A stretch of 64,000 bases of DNA from Nonomuraea roseoviolacea subsp. carminata (GTDB lineage Bacteria; Actinomycetota; Actinomycetes; Streptosporangiales; Streptosporangiaceae): contig NZ_JAMZEC010000001.1 of the NCBI RefSeq assembly GCF_024172185.1, positions 4,422,001-4,486,000 on the forward strand, given 5' to 3'. The notes beneath the pieces were generated by a model. It was not told the DNA's origin, searched no databases, and saw only the letters and a list, made by a program, of their open reading frames with translations. The translations under genes were made by a program, and so were the position numbers. Shown here piece by piece: positions 15,626-25,030 of the stretch (positions are counted from its first letter, which is position 1; each line of letters begins with the position of its first letter).

Positions 15626-18070
15626 GTGGACATGCGACAGCGGACGGCACAGGCTGACCCGCAGGAGGAGCTGGCCGCCCAGTTGCGCGCGCTCCAGAAA
15701 CTGTCCGGGCTCGGCGTCCGGGCCCTGGCCAGGGACACCGGCCTCAGCTCCTCGTCGCTGTCGCGCTATCTCAACGGCCAGACCGTGCCCCCGTGGCCGG
15801 CGGTGATCGCGCTCTGCCGCCTCGTCAAGCGCGACCCCCGTCCGCTGCGCCCCCTGTGGGAACGGTCCTCGGACCCCCTGCCGGCGCCTCCGAAGTCCAG
15901 CCGCCTCGTCCCACCGCAGCCCCGCAACGACCTGCCGCGCGACGTGGCCGACTTCACCGGACGCGAGGCCGAGCTCGCCGCCGTCCTCGCCGCCGTCGAC
16001 AGCCACCGGATCGTCGCGATCGACGGCATGGCGGGCGTGGGCAAGAGCTGCCTGGCGGTGCACGCCGCGCACCGGCTCACCGGCCGCTACCCGGACGCCC
16101 AGCTCTACGTGGACCTGCACGGGTTCACCGAGGGCCGGCCGCCGCTCGATCCCGACTCCGCGCTGCGCATGCTGCTCGGCGCGCTCGACGTCCCGTCCGA
16201 GCGGGTCCCGCAGGACGGCCTCGAACAGCTCGCCGCCTGCTGGCGGGCGGAGCTGGCCCGCCGCCGGGTCGTCGTGGTCCTCGACAACGCCGCCGACGCC
16301 GACCAGGTCCGCCCGCTGCTGCCCGGCGCCGGCCCCTCGGTCGCCCTGGTCACGAGCCGCAACCGGCTGCTGGGCCTGGAGGAGGTGCCCCCGGTGTCGC
16401 TGGACGTGCTGACCCCGGAGGAGAGCGCGGAACTGCTGGCCCGCGCCAGCGGCGACTCCGGTGGCCCCGGCGGCCGGCTGTCCCGCGACCCGGAGGCCAC
16501 CGCCGAGGTGCTGCGGCTGTGCGGCCGTCTGCCGCTGGCCCTGCGCCTGGCCGCGGCCCGGCTGCGGCACCGGCCGGGCTGGACCGTGGGCATCCTCGTC
16601 GAGCGCATGGCGGAGGGGGCGAGCGAGTTCGACACCGCGCTCGCCATGTCCGTGCGGCAACTGGACCGGGCCCAGGGCCGCCTGTTCCGGCTGCTCGGCC
16701 TGCTGCCCGGGGCGTCCTTCGACGAGTACGTCGCGGCGGCGCTGGCCGACGTACCGCTGCGCACCGCCCGGGCGATGCTGGAGGACCTGCTCGACGCGCA
16801 CCTCGTCCAGCAGCCGACCCCCGGCCGCTACCGGCTGCACGACCTGGTCCACCAGCACGCGCGCCGGGCCGGCGCCGAGCAGGACACCGCCGCCGAGCGG
16901 GAGCGGGCGCTGGGCCGGGTGCTCGACTACTACGTGCACGCGGCGGCCGCCGCCGACGCCGCGATGCCGTTCGTCTCGGCCGACCGGGCGCCCTCCGCGG
17001 GCCGGCCCCCGGCCGAGCTGCCGCGCTTCGCGGACAAGAACGTGGCCCTGGCCTGGTTCGTCGCGGAGTACGGCAACCTGATCGGCGTCTTCGAGACGGC
17101 GGCCGCGATCGGGGCCGACGCGCACGTGTCCGAGCTGCCGCGCTTCCTGCGGGCGTACTTCGCGCGGCGCTGCGGCACGACGCATCTCAACGTCCTGTTC
17201 GAGCGGTCGCTGGCCGCCGCCGAGCGCCTGGGCGATCCGCTCCGCCTGGCCGAGGCGCACAGCGACCTGGGCTTCGCGCGCTACAACGCGGGCCGGACGG
17301 CGGAGGCCGCCGCCGCGTACGAGGCGGCCGGACGCCTGCTGTCCCGGACGCGGGACATTCGCGCGGAGGCCGAGCTGGCCATGCGCCGCGGCTACCTGAG
17401 CTGGGACGAGGGGCACTTCGAGGAGCCGCTCGACCTCTTCCGGCTGGCGGGGGAGCTGTACGACGAGGCCGGCAGCGTGACGGGCGCCGCCCACGCGGCG
17501 GCGGCGAAGGGCTGGGCGATGCTCCAGCTCGGACACCGCGAGGAGGCGGCGCGGCTGGCCCGGGAGGTGCTGGGCATCCCGCACGACGACCCCGCCTGGC
17601 CGCCCACGCTGACCGCCCGGATCATCCTCGGCGTGGCCATCGCGGGCGAGGAGCCCGAGGAGGCGACGGAGCACCTGCACCTGGCGCTCGCGCTGTCCCG
17701 CGAGGACGGGCACCTGAACAACCAGGCGTGGTGCCTCAACTGCCTGGGTGTCGCGCTGCGGCAGATGGGCCGCTACGAGGAGGCGCTGGCCAGCCACCGG
17801 GAGGCCTTCGCGCTGCTGGACGAGCTGTTCGAGGAGCACTGGAAGCTGCGCTTCCTCAACGGGTACGGCGAGACCTGCCGGCTCGCGGGCCTGCCGGAGG
17901 AGGCGCTGCGGCTGCATCGGGAGGCGCTGGAGCTGGCCCCGAGGCTGGGCTACCGGTTCGAGAAGGCGCAGGCGCACGAGGGGATCGCAATCCTGCTCGA
18001 CGAGACTGACCCGGCCGCCGCCGCGCGGCACCGCGCGGCGCGGCAGGCCGTCCTCCAGGAGGTCGGCTGA
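15626..18070 (+). CDS. XRE/NB-ARC/TPR regulator (STAND ATPase)
   Basis: 814 residues. The N-terminus carries an XRE-type helix-turn-helix (GVRALARDTGLSSSSLSRYL, about 29-48). An NB-ARC ATPase follows with Walker A GMAGVGKS (about 134-141), a Walker B-like VVVVLDNA and GLPLA-like RLPLALRL. A winged-helix and linker region leads into at least six TPR-like repeats from about 530 to the end (LGFARYNAGRTAEAAAAYEAAG, NCLGVALRQMGRYEEALASHREA). STAND proteins like this switch transcription after a signal-dependent oligomerisation. The GTG at 15626 follows AAGGG by nine nt. It diverges from the AhpD-like gene. Confidence 0.88.
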   Translation: MDMRQRTAQADPQEELAAQLRALQKLSGLGVRALARDTGLSSSSLSRYLNGQTVPPWPAVIALCRLVKRDPRPLRPLWERSSDPLPAPPKSSRLVPPQPRNDLPRDVADFTGREAELAAVLAAVDSHRIVAIDGMAGVGKSCLAVHAAHRLTGRYPDAQLYVDLHGFTEGRPPLDPDSALRMLLGALDVPSERVPQDGLEQLAACWRAELARRRVVVVLDNAADADQVRPLLPGAGPSVALVTSRNRLLGLEEVPPVSLDVLTPEESAELLARASGDSGGPGGRLSRDPEATAEVLRLCGRLPLALRLAAARLRHRPGWTVGILVERMAEGASEFDTALAMSVRQLDRAQGRLFRLLGLLPGASFDEYVAAALADVPLRTARAMLEDLLDAHLVQQPTPGRYRLHDLVHQHARRAGAEQDTAAERERALGRVLDYYVHAAAAADAAMPFVSADRAPSAGRPPAELPRFADKNVALAWFVAEYGNLIGVFETAAAIGADAHVSELPRFLRAYFARRCGTTHLNVLFERSLAAAERLGDPLRLAEAHSDLGFARYNAGRTAEAAAAYEAAGRLLSRTRDIRAEAELAMRRGYLSWDEGHFEEPLDLFRLAGELYDEAGSVTGAAHAAAAKGWAMLQLGHREEAARLAREVLGIPHDDPAWPPTLTARIILGVAIAGEEPEEATEHLHLALALSREDGHLNNQAWCLNCLGVALRQMGRYEEALASHREAFALLDELFEEHWKLRFLNGYGETCRLAGLPEEALRLHREALELAPRLGYRFEKAQAHEGIAILLDETDPAAAARHRAARQAVLQEVG

Positions 18071-18146
18071 CCGCCGGGGCCGGCGCTCAGTTCGGCGCCG
18101 CGTCCGCCGATTGAAGGTTCACCAAGTGAGCGCTAGGTTGGCGAGC

Positions 18147-19154
18147 ATGCACGTGCTCGTCACCGGTGCCTCCGGGTTCGTCGGAGCGCACGCCGCCGTC
18201 GCCCTGACCGAGGCCGGGCACGAGCCGCACCTCCTCGTCCGGGACCCGGCCAAGGCGGCGCGGTCCCTCACGGGCGCGGGAGCCCCCGGCGCCGGCTGGC
18301 CGCTGCACGAGGCCGACATCCGCGACGCCGCCGCCGTCCGCGACGCGCTCAAGGGCTGCGACGCCGTGCTGCACGCCGCCGCCGACATGGGCGTCACCGG
18401 GCACGGCGCCGACCTGCGCGGCTCGAACGTCGTCGGCCTGCGCAACGTCCTCGACCAGGCCGTGGAGCTGGGGCTCGACCCGGTCGTGCACGTGTCCACG
18501 GTCGCGGTGTTCGTCCCGCCGGCCGGGCCGCGCATCACCCCCGGCAGCCCCCTCGCCACCCCGCGCAACGCGTACGGCCGCTCGAAGGTCGAGGGCGAGC
18601 GCCACGCGCGCGACCTCGGCGGCGTGACCATCGTCTACCCCGGTGGCCTCCTCGGGCCCGGCCAGCCCCGGCTGGACGCGCTCAACGAGGGTTTCCGGGC
18701 GGGGACGCGCTCCGGCTGGCCGGTGGTCCCGGGCGGGGTCGGCATCCTGGACGTGCGCGACCTGGCGGTGGCGCTGGCGCGCTGCTTCACGCCCGGACAG
18801 GGCGCACGCCGCTACCTCATCGGCGGACATTTCATGACCTGGGCGGAGCTGGCCGCGCTCTGCGCCGGCCTGACCGGCCGCCCGCGCCGCGCGTACCGGC
18901 TGCACCCCGGCCTGCTGCGCGCGCTCGCGACCGCCCTCGACGCCGCCAAGGCCCTCGGCGTCCCCGTCTCCTACCCGCTGACCCGCGACGCCGCCGACAT
19001 CATGCTCACCATGGTCCCCACCGACGACACCCCCGCGCTGGAAGCGCTCGGCGTCACCTTGCGCCCGGTGGAAGACACCGTTTCGGATACATTGCGGTGG
19101 CTGTGTGCGGAAGGGCACCTGGAACGGCGGGAAATCGGCAGACTGTCGCCGTGA
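18147..19154 (+). CDS. NAD-dependent epimerase/dehydratase (SDR, extended)
   Basis: 335 residues. The Rossmann motif TGASGFVGAHAA is at the N-terminus (about 6-17) and the catalytic Tyr-x3-Lys is in NAYGRSKVEGER (about 138-149), with the upstream Ser in HVSTVAVF. This fits extended short-chain dehydrogenases acting on sugar nucleotides or sterol-like substrates. The substrate is unknown. The ATG lies seven nt after TAGGTT, so the mRNA is probably leaderless. Its stop overlaps the lhgO GTG by four nt (GTGA), so the two are coupled. Confidence 0.85.
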   Translation: MHVLVTGASGFVGAHAAVALTEAGHEPHLLVRDPAKAARSLTGAGAPGAGWPLHEADIRDAAAVRDALKGCDAVLHAAADMGVTGHGADLRGSNVVGLRNVLDQAVELGLDPVVHVSTVAVFVPPAGPRITPGSPLATPRNAYGRSKVEGERHARDLGGVTIVYPGGLLGPGQPRLDALNEGFRAGTRSGWPVVPGGVGILDVRDLAVALARCFTPGQGARRYLIGGHFMTWAELAALCAGLTGRPRRAYRLHPGLLRALATALDAAKALGVPVSYPLTRDAADIMLTMVPTDDTPALEALGVTLRPVEDTVSDTLRWLCAEGHLERREIGRLSP

Positions 19155-20341
19155 CGGAGAAGATTGGCATCGTCGGCGCCGGCATCGTCGGCCTGGCGGT
19201 CGCCCGCGAGCTGGCCACGGTCCGGGGCGCCGAGGTGACCGTGCTGGAGAAGGAGAGCCGGGTCGCGGCCCACCAGACGGGACACAACAGCGGTGTGGTC
19301 CACGCCGGCATCTACTACCCGCCCGGGTCGCTCAAGGCCCGGCTGTGCCGCGAGGGCGTGGCGCTGCTCAAAGACTACTGCGCCCGGCACGCGCTGCCGT
19401 ACGAGGAGGTCGGCAAGCTCGTCGTGGCGAGCACCCGCGCCGAGCGGCCGCTGCTGAAGGCGCTGGCCGAGCGGGCGCGGGCCAACGGCGTGCCCGGCGT
19501 CGCCGAGCTCGACGCGCTCGGCCTGCGCGAGATCGAGCCGCACGCCGTCGGCGTCGGCGCCGTCCACTCGCCGCACACGGCGATCACCGACTTTCCGGCG
19601 ATCGCCCGCCGCCTCGCGCTCGACGTGGAGGAGCAGGGCGGGTCCGTACGGCTGGAGCACCCGGTCCGCGCGATCAGGGAGACCGCCTCGGGCGTGGAGG
19701 TGATCGCGGGCCGGCGGCGCTTCGCCTTCGACCGGCTGGTGGTCTGTGCCGGGCTCGGCACCGACGCGGTCGCCGCGATGACCGGCCGCCGGGGCGACAT
19801 CAGGATCGTGCCGTTCCGCGGCGAGTACTACGAGCTCGCCGAACCCGCCCGCGACCTGGTGCGCGGCCTGATCTACCCAGTGCCCGACCCGCGTTACCCG
19901 TTCCTCGGGGTCCACCTGACCCGGCACATCGACGGCGAGGTGCTCGTCGGGCCGAACGCCGTGCTGGCCCTCGCCTACGAGGGCTACCGCCGGCGCGACG
20001 TGCGCGACCTGCGGCGGATCGTCGGCTGGCCGGGCACCGTCCGCATGGCGGGCCGGCACTGGCGCACCGGCCTGAAGGAGATCTACGGCTCGCTCGCCAA
20101 GCGCGCCTTCCTCAAGGCGGCCCGGCGCTACGTGCCCGAGCTGACCGCCGAGGACCTGCGCCGGACCGAGGGCGGCGTGCGCGCGCAGGCCGTGACCAGG
20201 GACGGCCGCCTGGTCGACGACTTCGCCGTGGATGTGGACGGCAGGGTGGTGCTCGTCCGCAACGCGCCCTCTCCCGCGGCCACGTCGAGCCTGGCGATCG
20301 CCCGGCACATCGCCGCACTTGTCCCAGCACTCGTCCGATGA
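19151..20341 (+). CDS. lhgO: L-2-hydroxyglutarate oxidase
   Basis: 396 residues. The FAD-binding GAGIVGLAVARELA is at the N-terminus, and the diagnostic HNSGVVHAGIYYPPGSLKA (about 45-63) is characteristic of LhgO-type enzymes of the DAO family. LhgO oxidises L-2-hydroxyglutarate to 2-oxoglutarate and passes electrons to the respiratory chain, a metabolite-repair role. The GTG overlaps the preceding epimerase stop, and its own stop overlaps the following response regulator ATG (ATGA). It is therefore in a compact operon with a two-component system, an unusual partnership that may only reflect cotranscription. Confidence 0.9.
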   Translation: MTEKIGIVGAGIVGLAVARELATVRGAEVTVLEKESRVAAHQTGHNSGVVHAGIYYPPGSLKARLCREGVALLKDYCARHALPYEEVGKLVVASTRAERPLLKALAERARANGVPGVAELDALGLREIEPHAVGVGAVHSPHTAITDFPAIARRLALDVEEQGGSVRLEHPVRAIRETASGVEVIAGRRRFAFDRLVVCAGLGTDAVAAMTGRRGDIRIVPFRGEYYELAEPARDLVRGLIYPVPDPRYPFLGVHLTRHIDGEVLVGPNAVLALAYEGYRRRDVRDLRRIVGWPGTVRMAGRHWRTGLKEIYGSLAKRAFLKAARRYVPELTAEDLRRTEGGVRAQAVTRDGRLVDDFAVDVDGRVVLVRNAPSPAATSSLAIARHIAALVPALVR

Positions 20342-21051
20342 GTGCATCCTTGGAGGTGATGGAAGCGCGCCTGCTGATCGTCGAGGACGACCCCAACATC
20401 CTCGAACTCCTCGCCGCGAGCCTCAGGTTCGCGGGGTTCGACGTGACCACGGCCAAGAGCGGCCACGACGCCGTCGCCGCCGTGCAACGGCACCGGCCGG
20501 ACCTCATCGTGCTCGACGTCATGCTGCCCGACCTCGACGGGTTCGAGATCGTGCAGCGGCTGCGCGGCGGCGGGACGCACACCCCGGTCGTGTTCCTCAC
20601 CGCCCGCGACGAGACCGAGGACAAGATCCGCGGGCTGACGCTCGGCGGCGACGACTACGTGACCAAGCCGTTCAGCCTCGAAGAGGTGGTGGCCCGCATC
20701 CACGCGGTGCTGCGCCGCACGACCGGCGACGGCCCGGCGCCGCCGCCCCGGCTCACCTTCGCCGACATCGAGCTCGACGAGGAGAGCCACGAGGTGTGGC
20801 GTGGCGGCACCGCGATCCCGCTCTCGCCGACCGAGTTCAAGCTGCTGCGCTACTTCATGACCAACGCGGGCCGGGTCCTGTCCAAGCCGCAGATCCTCGA
20901 CCACGTCTGGGACTACGACTTCAGGGGCGAGGTCGGCATCGTCGAGTCGTACGTGTCGGTGCTCCGCCGCAAGATCGACAACCGGAGCCCGCGGCTCATC
21001 CACACGCTGCGCGGCGTCGGCTACGTCCTGCGCCTGCCGCCGAGTCCCTGA
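20338..21051 (+). CDS. OmpR/TrcR-like response regulator 1
   Basis: 237 residues. The receiver domain (about 8-125) has the acidic pocket VEDD, phospho-acceptor Asp in VLDVMLPDLDG, and KPF Lys in YVTKPFSLEE. A winged-helix OmpR_C domain follows (LSPTEFKLLRYFMTNAGRVLSK, HVWDYDF, IHTLRGVGYVLR). The ATG at 20338 overlaps the lhgO stop; an in-frame ATG at 20359 sits directly after GGAGG but with only 2-nt spacing. Its stop overlaps the kinase ATG (TGATG), so kinase and regulator are made together. It resembles mycobacterial TrcR. Targets unknown. Confidence 0.92.
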   Translation: MSASLEVMEARLLIVEDDPNILELLAASLRFAGFDVTTAKSGHDAVAAVQRHRPDLIVLDVMLPDLDGFEIVQRLRGGGTHTPVVFLTARDETEDKIRGLTLGGDDYVTKPFSLEEVVARIHAVLRRTTGDGPAPPPRLTFADIELDEESHEVWRGGTAIPLSPTEFKLLRYFMTNAGRVLSKPQILDHVWDYDFRGEVGIVESYVSVLRRKIDNRSPRLIHTLRGVGYVLRLPPSP

Positions 21052-22472
21052 TGGCGCGGCTGCCGCTCAGGATCAAGCTGATCGCCGCGATGCTGGCGCT
21101 GCTCGCGCTCGGCCTCACCTTCATCGGCCTGGTCAGCGTCTCGGTCCTGCACGGCTACCTGCTCGACCGGGTGGACGGCCAGGTCAACCTGGTCGCCGTC
21201 CGCATGCAGAAGAAGCTCGAGTACGACCACCAGCGGCGCGAGAAGGGACGCAGGGTCGGCGACAAGCCGATCCTCATCGAGTCCGACACGATCGTCCTGG
21301 TGCGCGACAAGAGCGGCCGCTACCAGCCGCTCCAGATCGACCGCGACGTGGACTTCAAGTCCAAGCCGGTGCTGCCGCCCGTGCCCGGCGCCGGCATCCA
21401 CACCGCGAAGGCCGCCAACGGCGAGGGCGAGTGGCGGGTGCTGCACACCGAGACCCCGTACGGCGCGTTCGTCGTGGCCGCCGACCTGACGGAGGTCGAC
21501 GAGATCACCCGCCGGCTCGGCCTCATCGAGCTGCTCGGCGGCGGCGGCATCCTGCTCATCCTCACCGTCGTGGGCGTGACCAGCGTGCGGGCCAGTATGC
21601 GGCCGCTGATCCAGATCGAGCGCACCGCCGAGGCCATCGCCGCCGGCGAGCTGGGCCGGCGCGTGCCCGACGGCGACCCGCGCACCGAGGTGGGCCGCCT
21701 GGCCCGTTCGCTGAACGGCATGCTGGCGCAGATCGAGGCCGCCTTCGCCGCCCGCTCCGCCTCCGAGGCGGCGGCGCGCCGCTCCGAGGACCGCATGCGC
21801 CAGTTCGTCGGCGACGCCTCGCACGAGCTGCGCACCCCTCTCACCTCCATCCGCGGCTTCGCCGAGTACGCCCGGCAGAACCCCGGCGCCGACCCCGCCG
21901 AGCTCATGCAGCGCGTGGAGAAGGCGGCCGGCCGGATGAGCCTGCTCGTGGACGACCTGCTGCTGCTCGCCCGCGTCGACCAGCAGCGCCCGCTCAGCAT
22001 GCGGCCGGTGGACATGCTGGCGCTGGCCGCCGACGCCGTCCACGACGCCCGCATCCTGCAGCCCGACCGGCTGATCACCCTCGACGTCGTCGGCGGCGCC
22101 GCCCTCATCGTCTCCGGCGACGAGGTGCGCCTGCGCCAGGTGATCGGCAACCTGGTCACCAACGCCCTCGTCCACACCGACCAGGGCGCCCCCGTCACCA
22201 TCCGCGTCGGAGCCGGCGACGAGACCCTCTTCCTCGAGGTCGCCGACAAGGGGCCCGGACTCCCGCCCGAGCAGGCCGAGCGGGTCTTCGAGCGCTTCTA
22301 CCGGGCCGACAGCGCCCGCTCGCGGCGGCGGGCCGGCGACGACCGGGGCAGCGGCCTCGGCCTGGCCATCGTGCAGGCCCTCGTCCAGGCCCACGGCGGC
22401 ACCGTCACGCTGACCACCGCGGTCGGCGCGGGCTGCACCTTCCGCGTCGAACTCCCACTCGCCTTGGAGTGA
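21051..22472 (+). CDS. Sensor histidine kinase (TrcS-like)
   Basis: 473 residues. TM1 is about 8-32, an extracytoplasmic sensor region about 33-155, TM2 about 160-180, then a HAMP domain. HisKA has the phospho-acceptor His in FVGDASHELRTPLTSI (about 260). HATPase_c has the N box IGNLVTNALVHT, G1 DKGPGLPPEQ and G2 GSGLGLAIV. All catalytic motifs look intact. It phosphorylates the adjacent regulator 1 and perhaps regulator 2 downstream. The signal is unknown; the sensor part is rich in Lys/Asp and holds no named domain that I recognise. Confidence 0.93.
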   Translation: MARLPLRIKLIAAMLALLALGLTFIGLVSVSVLHGYLLDRVDGQVNLVAVRMQKKLEYDHQRREKGRRVGDKPILIESDTIVLVRDKSGRYQPLQIDRDVDFKSKPVLPPVPGAGIHTAKAANGEGEWRVLHTETPYGAFVVAADLTEVDEITRRLGLIELLGGGGILLILTVVGVTSVRASMRPLIQIERTAEAIAAGELGRRVPDGDPRTEVGRLARSLNGMLAQIEAAFAARSASEAAARRSEDRMRQFVGDASHELRTPLTSIRGFAEYARQNPGADPAELMQRVEKAAGRMSLLVDDLLLLARVDQQRPLSMRPVDMLALAADAVHDARILQPDRLITLDVVGGAALIVSGDEVRLRQVIGNLVTNALVHTDQGAPVTIRVGAGDETLFLEVADKGPGLPPEQAERVFERFYRADSARSRRRAGDDRGSGLGLAIVQALVQAHGGTVTLTTAVGAGCTFRVELPLALE

Positions 22473-22476
22473 CCCT

Positions 22477-22492
22477 TCAGCTATTCCTCAGC
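22477..22492 (+). promoter_or_regulatory. OmpR-type direct repeat upstream of response regulator 2
   Basis: TCAGC occurs at 22477-22481 and 22488-22492, an 11-nt spacing (one helical turn) typical of OmpR-family binding sites. It is followed by CTCAG-CTCC-CTGAG. It lies 16 nt before the response regulator 2 start, so one or both regulators probably act here. Confidence 0.5.
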
Positions 22493-22507
22493 TCCCTGAG
22501 TAACGCT

Positions 22508-23194
22508 ATGGAGGTGACCACACCCGAAGCGTTGATCATGGTGGTGGACGACGAGCCCAGCATCAGGGACCTGCTGTCCGCCAGCCTGCGCTTCTCCGGG
22601 TTCGAGGTGCTGACCGCCGCCGACGGCTACGAGGCCGTCGAGGTGGCCGAACGCGCCTCGCCCGACCTCGTCGTCCTCGACGTGATGCTGCCCGACCTCG
22701 ACGGGTTCGAGGTGGCCCGGCGGATCACCGCCCCCGTGCTGTTCCTCACCGCCCGCGACGCCACCGAGGACAAGATCGCCGGGCTCGGCGTGGGCGACGA
22801 CTACGTCACCAAGCCGTTCAGCCTGGAGGAGGTGCAGGCCCGCATCCGCGCGGTGCTGCGCCGCACGCGCGGCGAGAACGCGCCCGCCACCCGGCTGAAG
22901 GTCGCCGACCTGGAGCTGGACGAGCACGCGCGCGAGGTGTGGCGCGGCGGGAAGCCGGTGCGGCTCTCGCCGACCGAGTTCAAGCTGCTGCACTACTTCA
23001 TGGCCAACGCCGGGCGCGTGCTGTCCAAGGCACAGATCCTCGACCACGTGTGGAACTACGACTTCGGCGGCGACGCCGGCGTGGTCGAGTCATACGTCTC
23101 CTACCTGCGGCGCAAGGTCGACGCCGTCGAGCCGCGGCTGATCCACACGCTGCGGAGTGTCGGATATGTGCTTAGGGAGCCGCCTGCGGGCTAG
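22508..23194 (+). CDS. OmpR/TrcR-like response regulator 2 (no adjacent kinase of its own)
   Basis: 228 residues. The receiver has VDDE, phospho-acceptor in VLDVMLPDLDG and KPF Lys, all intact, with the OmpR_C domain as in regulator 1. It is plainly a paralogue of regulator 1 two genes upstream. Compared with it, the receiver has two small deletions: about four residues before APVLFLTAR and one in GLGVGDDYV. The next gene is a GTPase, so no second kinase is present, and it may take phosphate from the kinase just upstream. It is separated from that kinase by 35 nt holding a TCAGC direct repeat. Confidence 0.9.
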   Translation: MEVTTPEALIMVVDDEPSIRDLLSASLRFSGFEVLTAADGYEAVEVAERASPDLVVLDVMLPDLDGFEVARRITAPVLFLTARDATEDKIAGLGVGDDYVTKPFSLEEVQARIRAVLRRTRGENAPATRLKVADLELDEHAREVWRGGKPVRLSPTEFKLLHYFMANAGRVLSKAQILDHVWNYDFGGDAGVVESYVSYLRRKVDAVEPRLIHTLRSVGYVLREPPAG

Positions 23195-23203
23195 TTTCAG
23201 GAC

Positions 23204-25030
23204 ATGGACCTGCCTGGTGCGCTGGAGGCGCTGCGGCGCCGGCTCGACGGCGAGCTGTTCCCGCTGGCCATCGGCCGTGCCGAGGAGGACCGCCGGCTGC
23301 TCAGGGAGATGACCGGGCAGCTCGACGACTACCTCCTGCCGCGCCTGCGCGCGATCGACGCGCCGCTGCTCGCCGTGGTCGGCGGCTCCACCGGGGCGGG
23401 CAAGTCCACGCTGGTCAACTCGCTGGTCGGGGCCGACGTGGCCGAGCCCGGCGTGCTGCGTCCCACCACGCTCGTGCCGACGCTCGTGGCCAGCCCGGCC
23501 GACCGCGACTGGTTCATGGGCCCGAACGTGCTGCCCGGGCTGTCGCGGACCGGCGGCCCCGGCCACGGGACGGCCGGGGCGCTGCGGGTCGTCACCTCCG
23601 AGGCGCTCGGGGCCGGGCTGGCCCTGCTGGACGCGCCCGACATCGACTCCGTGGTGACCGCCAACCGGGAGCTCGCCGCGCAGCTCCTCGCCGCCGCCGA
23701 CCTGTGGCTGTTCGTCACGACCGCCGCCCGCTACGCCGACGAGGTGCCGTGGAGCTTCCTGCGCCTGGCCCGGGAGCGCAGCACCGCGCTGGCCGTCGTC
23801 CTCGACCGGGTGCCCCCGGAGGCCACCGAGCCGGTCACCCGCGACCTCGAACGCCTCCTCGTCGCCAACGGGCTCGACGGCACCCGCCTGTTCACCGTGC
23901 CCGAGGCGGCGCTGCCCTCGGAGAAGGCGCGGCTGCCCGCCCCGCTCGTCGCGCCGATCTCCGCCTGGCTGGCCGGGCTGGCCGACGACGCCGCCGAACG
24001 GGCCCGGGTCGTGCGGCAGACGCTGTCCGGGGCGCTCGACAGCCTGGCGGCGCGGGTGCCCGAGCTGGCCGAGGCCGTGCGGCGGCAGCAGGCGGGCTTC
24101 GACGGGCTGCGCTCCATCGTCTCCGGGGCGTACGCGGGCGCGATGGCCGACTTCGACGAGGGCATGCGCGACGGGTCGCTGCTGCGCGGCGAGGTGCTGG
24201 CCCGCTGGCAGGACTTCATCGGCACCGGTGACCTCATGCGGTCGCTGGAGAGCCGGGTGGGCTGGCTGCGCGACCGGCTCGTGTCGTTCTTCACCGGCCG
24301 CGTGCCCGCCGCCGAGCTGCGCGACGCGCTGGAGAGCGGGGTGGAGACGCTGATCAGGGGCGCCGCCGACGCCGCCGCCGAGCGGGCGCTGGACGGCTGG
24401 TCCGCGGCGCCCGGCGGGCCCGGGATCATCGAGCGGATCGGCGCCGTCGAGGCGGCCCGGCTCGGCCGCGCCTCGCCCGACCTGGCCAAGCGGGCCGAGG
24501 CGGCGGTGCGGGGGTGGCAGGAGTTCGTGATGGACCTCGTACGGCAGGAAGGCTCGGAACGGCGGACGACGGCGCGGCTGGCGTCGTTCGGGGTGAACGG
24601 GGCGGGCTTGCTGATCATGCTGGCGGTGTTCGCCTCGACGGGCGGGCTGACCGGCATCGAGGTGGGCATCGCGGGCGGCACGAGCGTGCTGTCGCAGAAG
24701 CTGCTGGAGGCGATCTTCGGTGACCAGGCGGTGCGGACGCTGACCGTACGGGCGCGGGAGGACCTGCGGGAGCGGGTGCGGGCGCTGACGGACGAGGAGG
24801 CGGCCCGGTACACGGCGCTGCTGGAGCCGATCGAGCCGCCGCCGGGCACGGCGGACGCCCTGCTGGAGGCGGCGGGCGCGGTGCGCTCGCATCGCGCGGA
24901 ACTCCCGGACGTACCGGGGGCTTCGCGGCCGGACGCGCCGGGGCCTTCTGGGGCTTCGGGGTCGTCGGGCGCTTCGGGGCCGCGTTCGTCGGGGGCTTCG
25001 GCGGCGGACTCGTCGGGGGGCGGGGGATGA
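23204..25030 (+). CDS. Dynamin-like GTPase 1
   Basis: 608 residues. G1 GGSTGAGKSTLVNSLVG lies at about 59-75, G2 Thr in RPTTLVPTL, G3 LLDAPDIDS and a G4-like LDRV. Long helical stretches follow, and a hydrophobic segment (GAGLLIMLAVFASTGGLTGIE, about 466-486) could contact membrane. The C-terminal 40 residues are a Gly/Ala/Ser/Pro-rich tail (GASGSSGASGPRSSG). The ATG is six nt after TAGTTT (leaderless-like) with AGGA close by. Its end overlaps the next GTPase start by four nt (ATGA), so the pair is coupled. Its role is unknown; membrane remodelling or stress is a guess. Confidence 0.82.
   Translation: MDLPGALEALRRRLDGELFPLAIGRAEEDRRLLREMTGQLDDYLLPRLRAIDAPLLAVVGGSTGAGKSTLVNSLVGADVAEPGVLRPTTLVPTLVASPADRDWFMGPNVLPGLSRTGGPGHGTAGALRVVTSEALGAGLALLDAPDIDSVVTANRELAAQLLAAADLWLFVTTAARYADEVPWSFLRLARERSTALAVVLDRVPPEATEPVTRDLERLLVANGLDGTRLFTVPEAALPSEKARLPAPLVAPISAWLAGLADDAAERARVVRQTLSGALDSLAARVPELAEAVRRQQAGFDGLRSIVSGAYAGAMADFDEGMRDGSLLRGEVLARWQDFIGTGDLMRSLESRVGWLRDRLVSFFTGRVPAAELRDALESGVETLIRGAADAAAERALDGWSAAPGGPGIIERIGAVEAARLGRASPDLAKRAEAAVRGWQEFVMDLVRQEGSERRTTARLASFGVNGAGLLIMLAVFASTGGLTGIEVGIAGGTSVLSQKLLEAIFGDQAVRTLTVRAREDLRERVRALTDEEAARYTALLEPIEPPPGTADALLEAAGAVRSHRAELPDVPGASRPDAPGPSGASGSSGASGPRSSGASAADSSGGGG

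Noticed and set aside
14993..18031. A 1012-codon open frame on the minus strand opposite the NB-ARC gene
   Set aside because: Only its last about 151 codons encode a recognisable AhpD-like protein; the rest is an antisense shadow of the NB-ARC gene.
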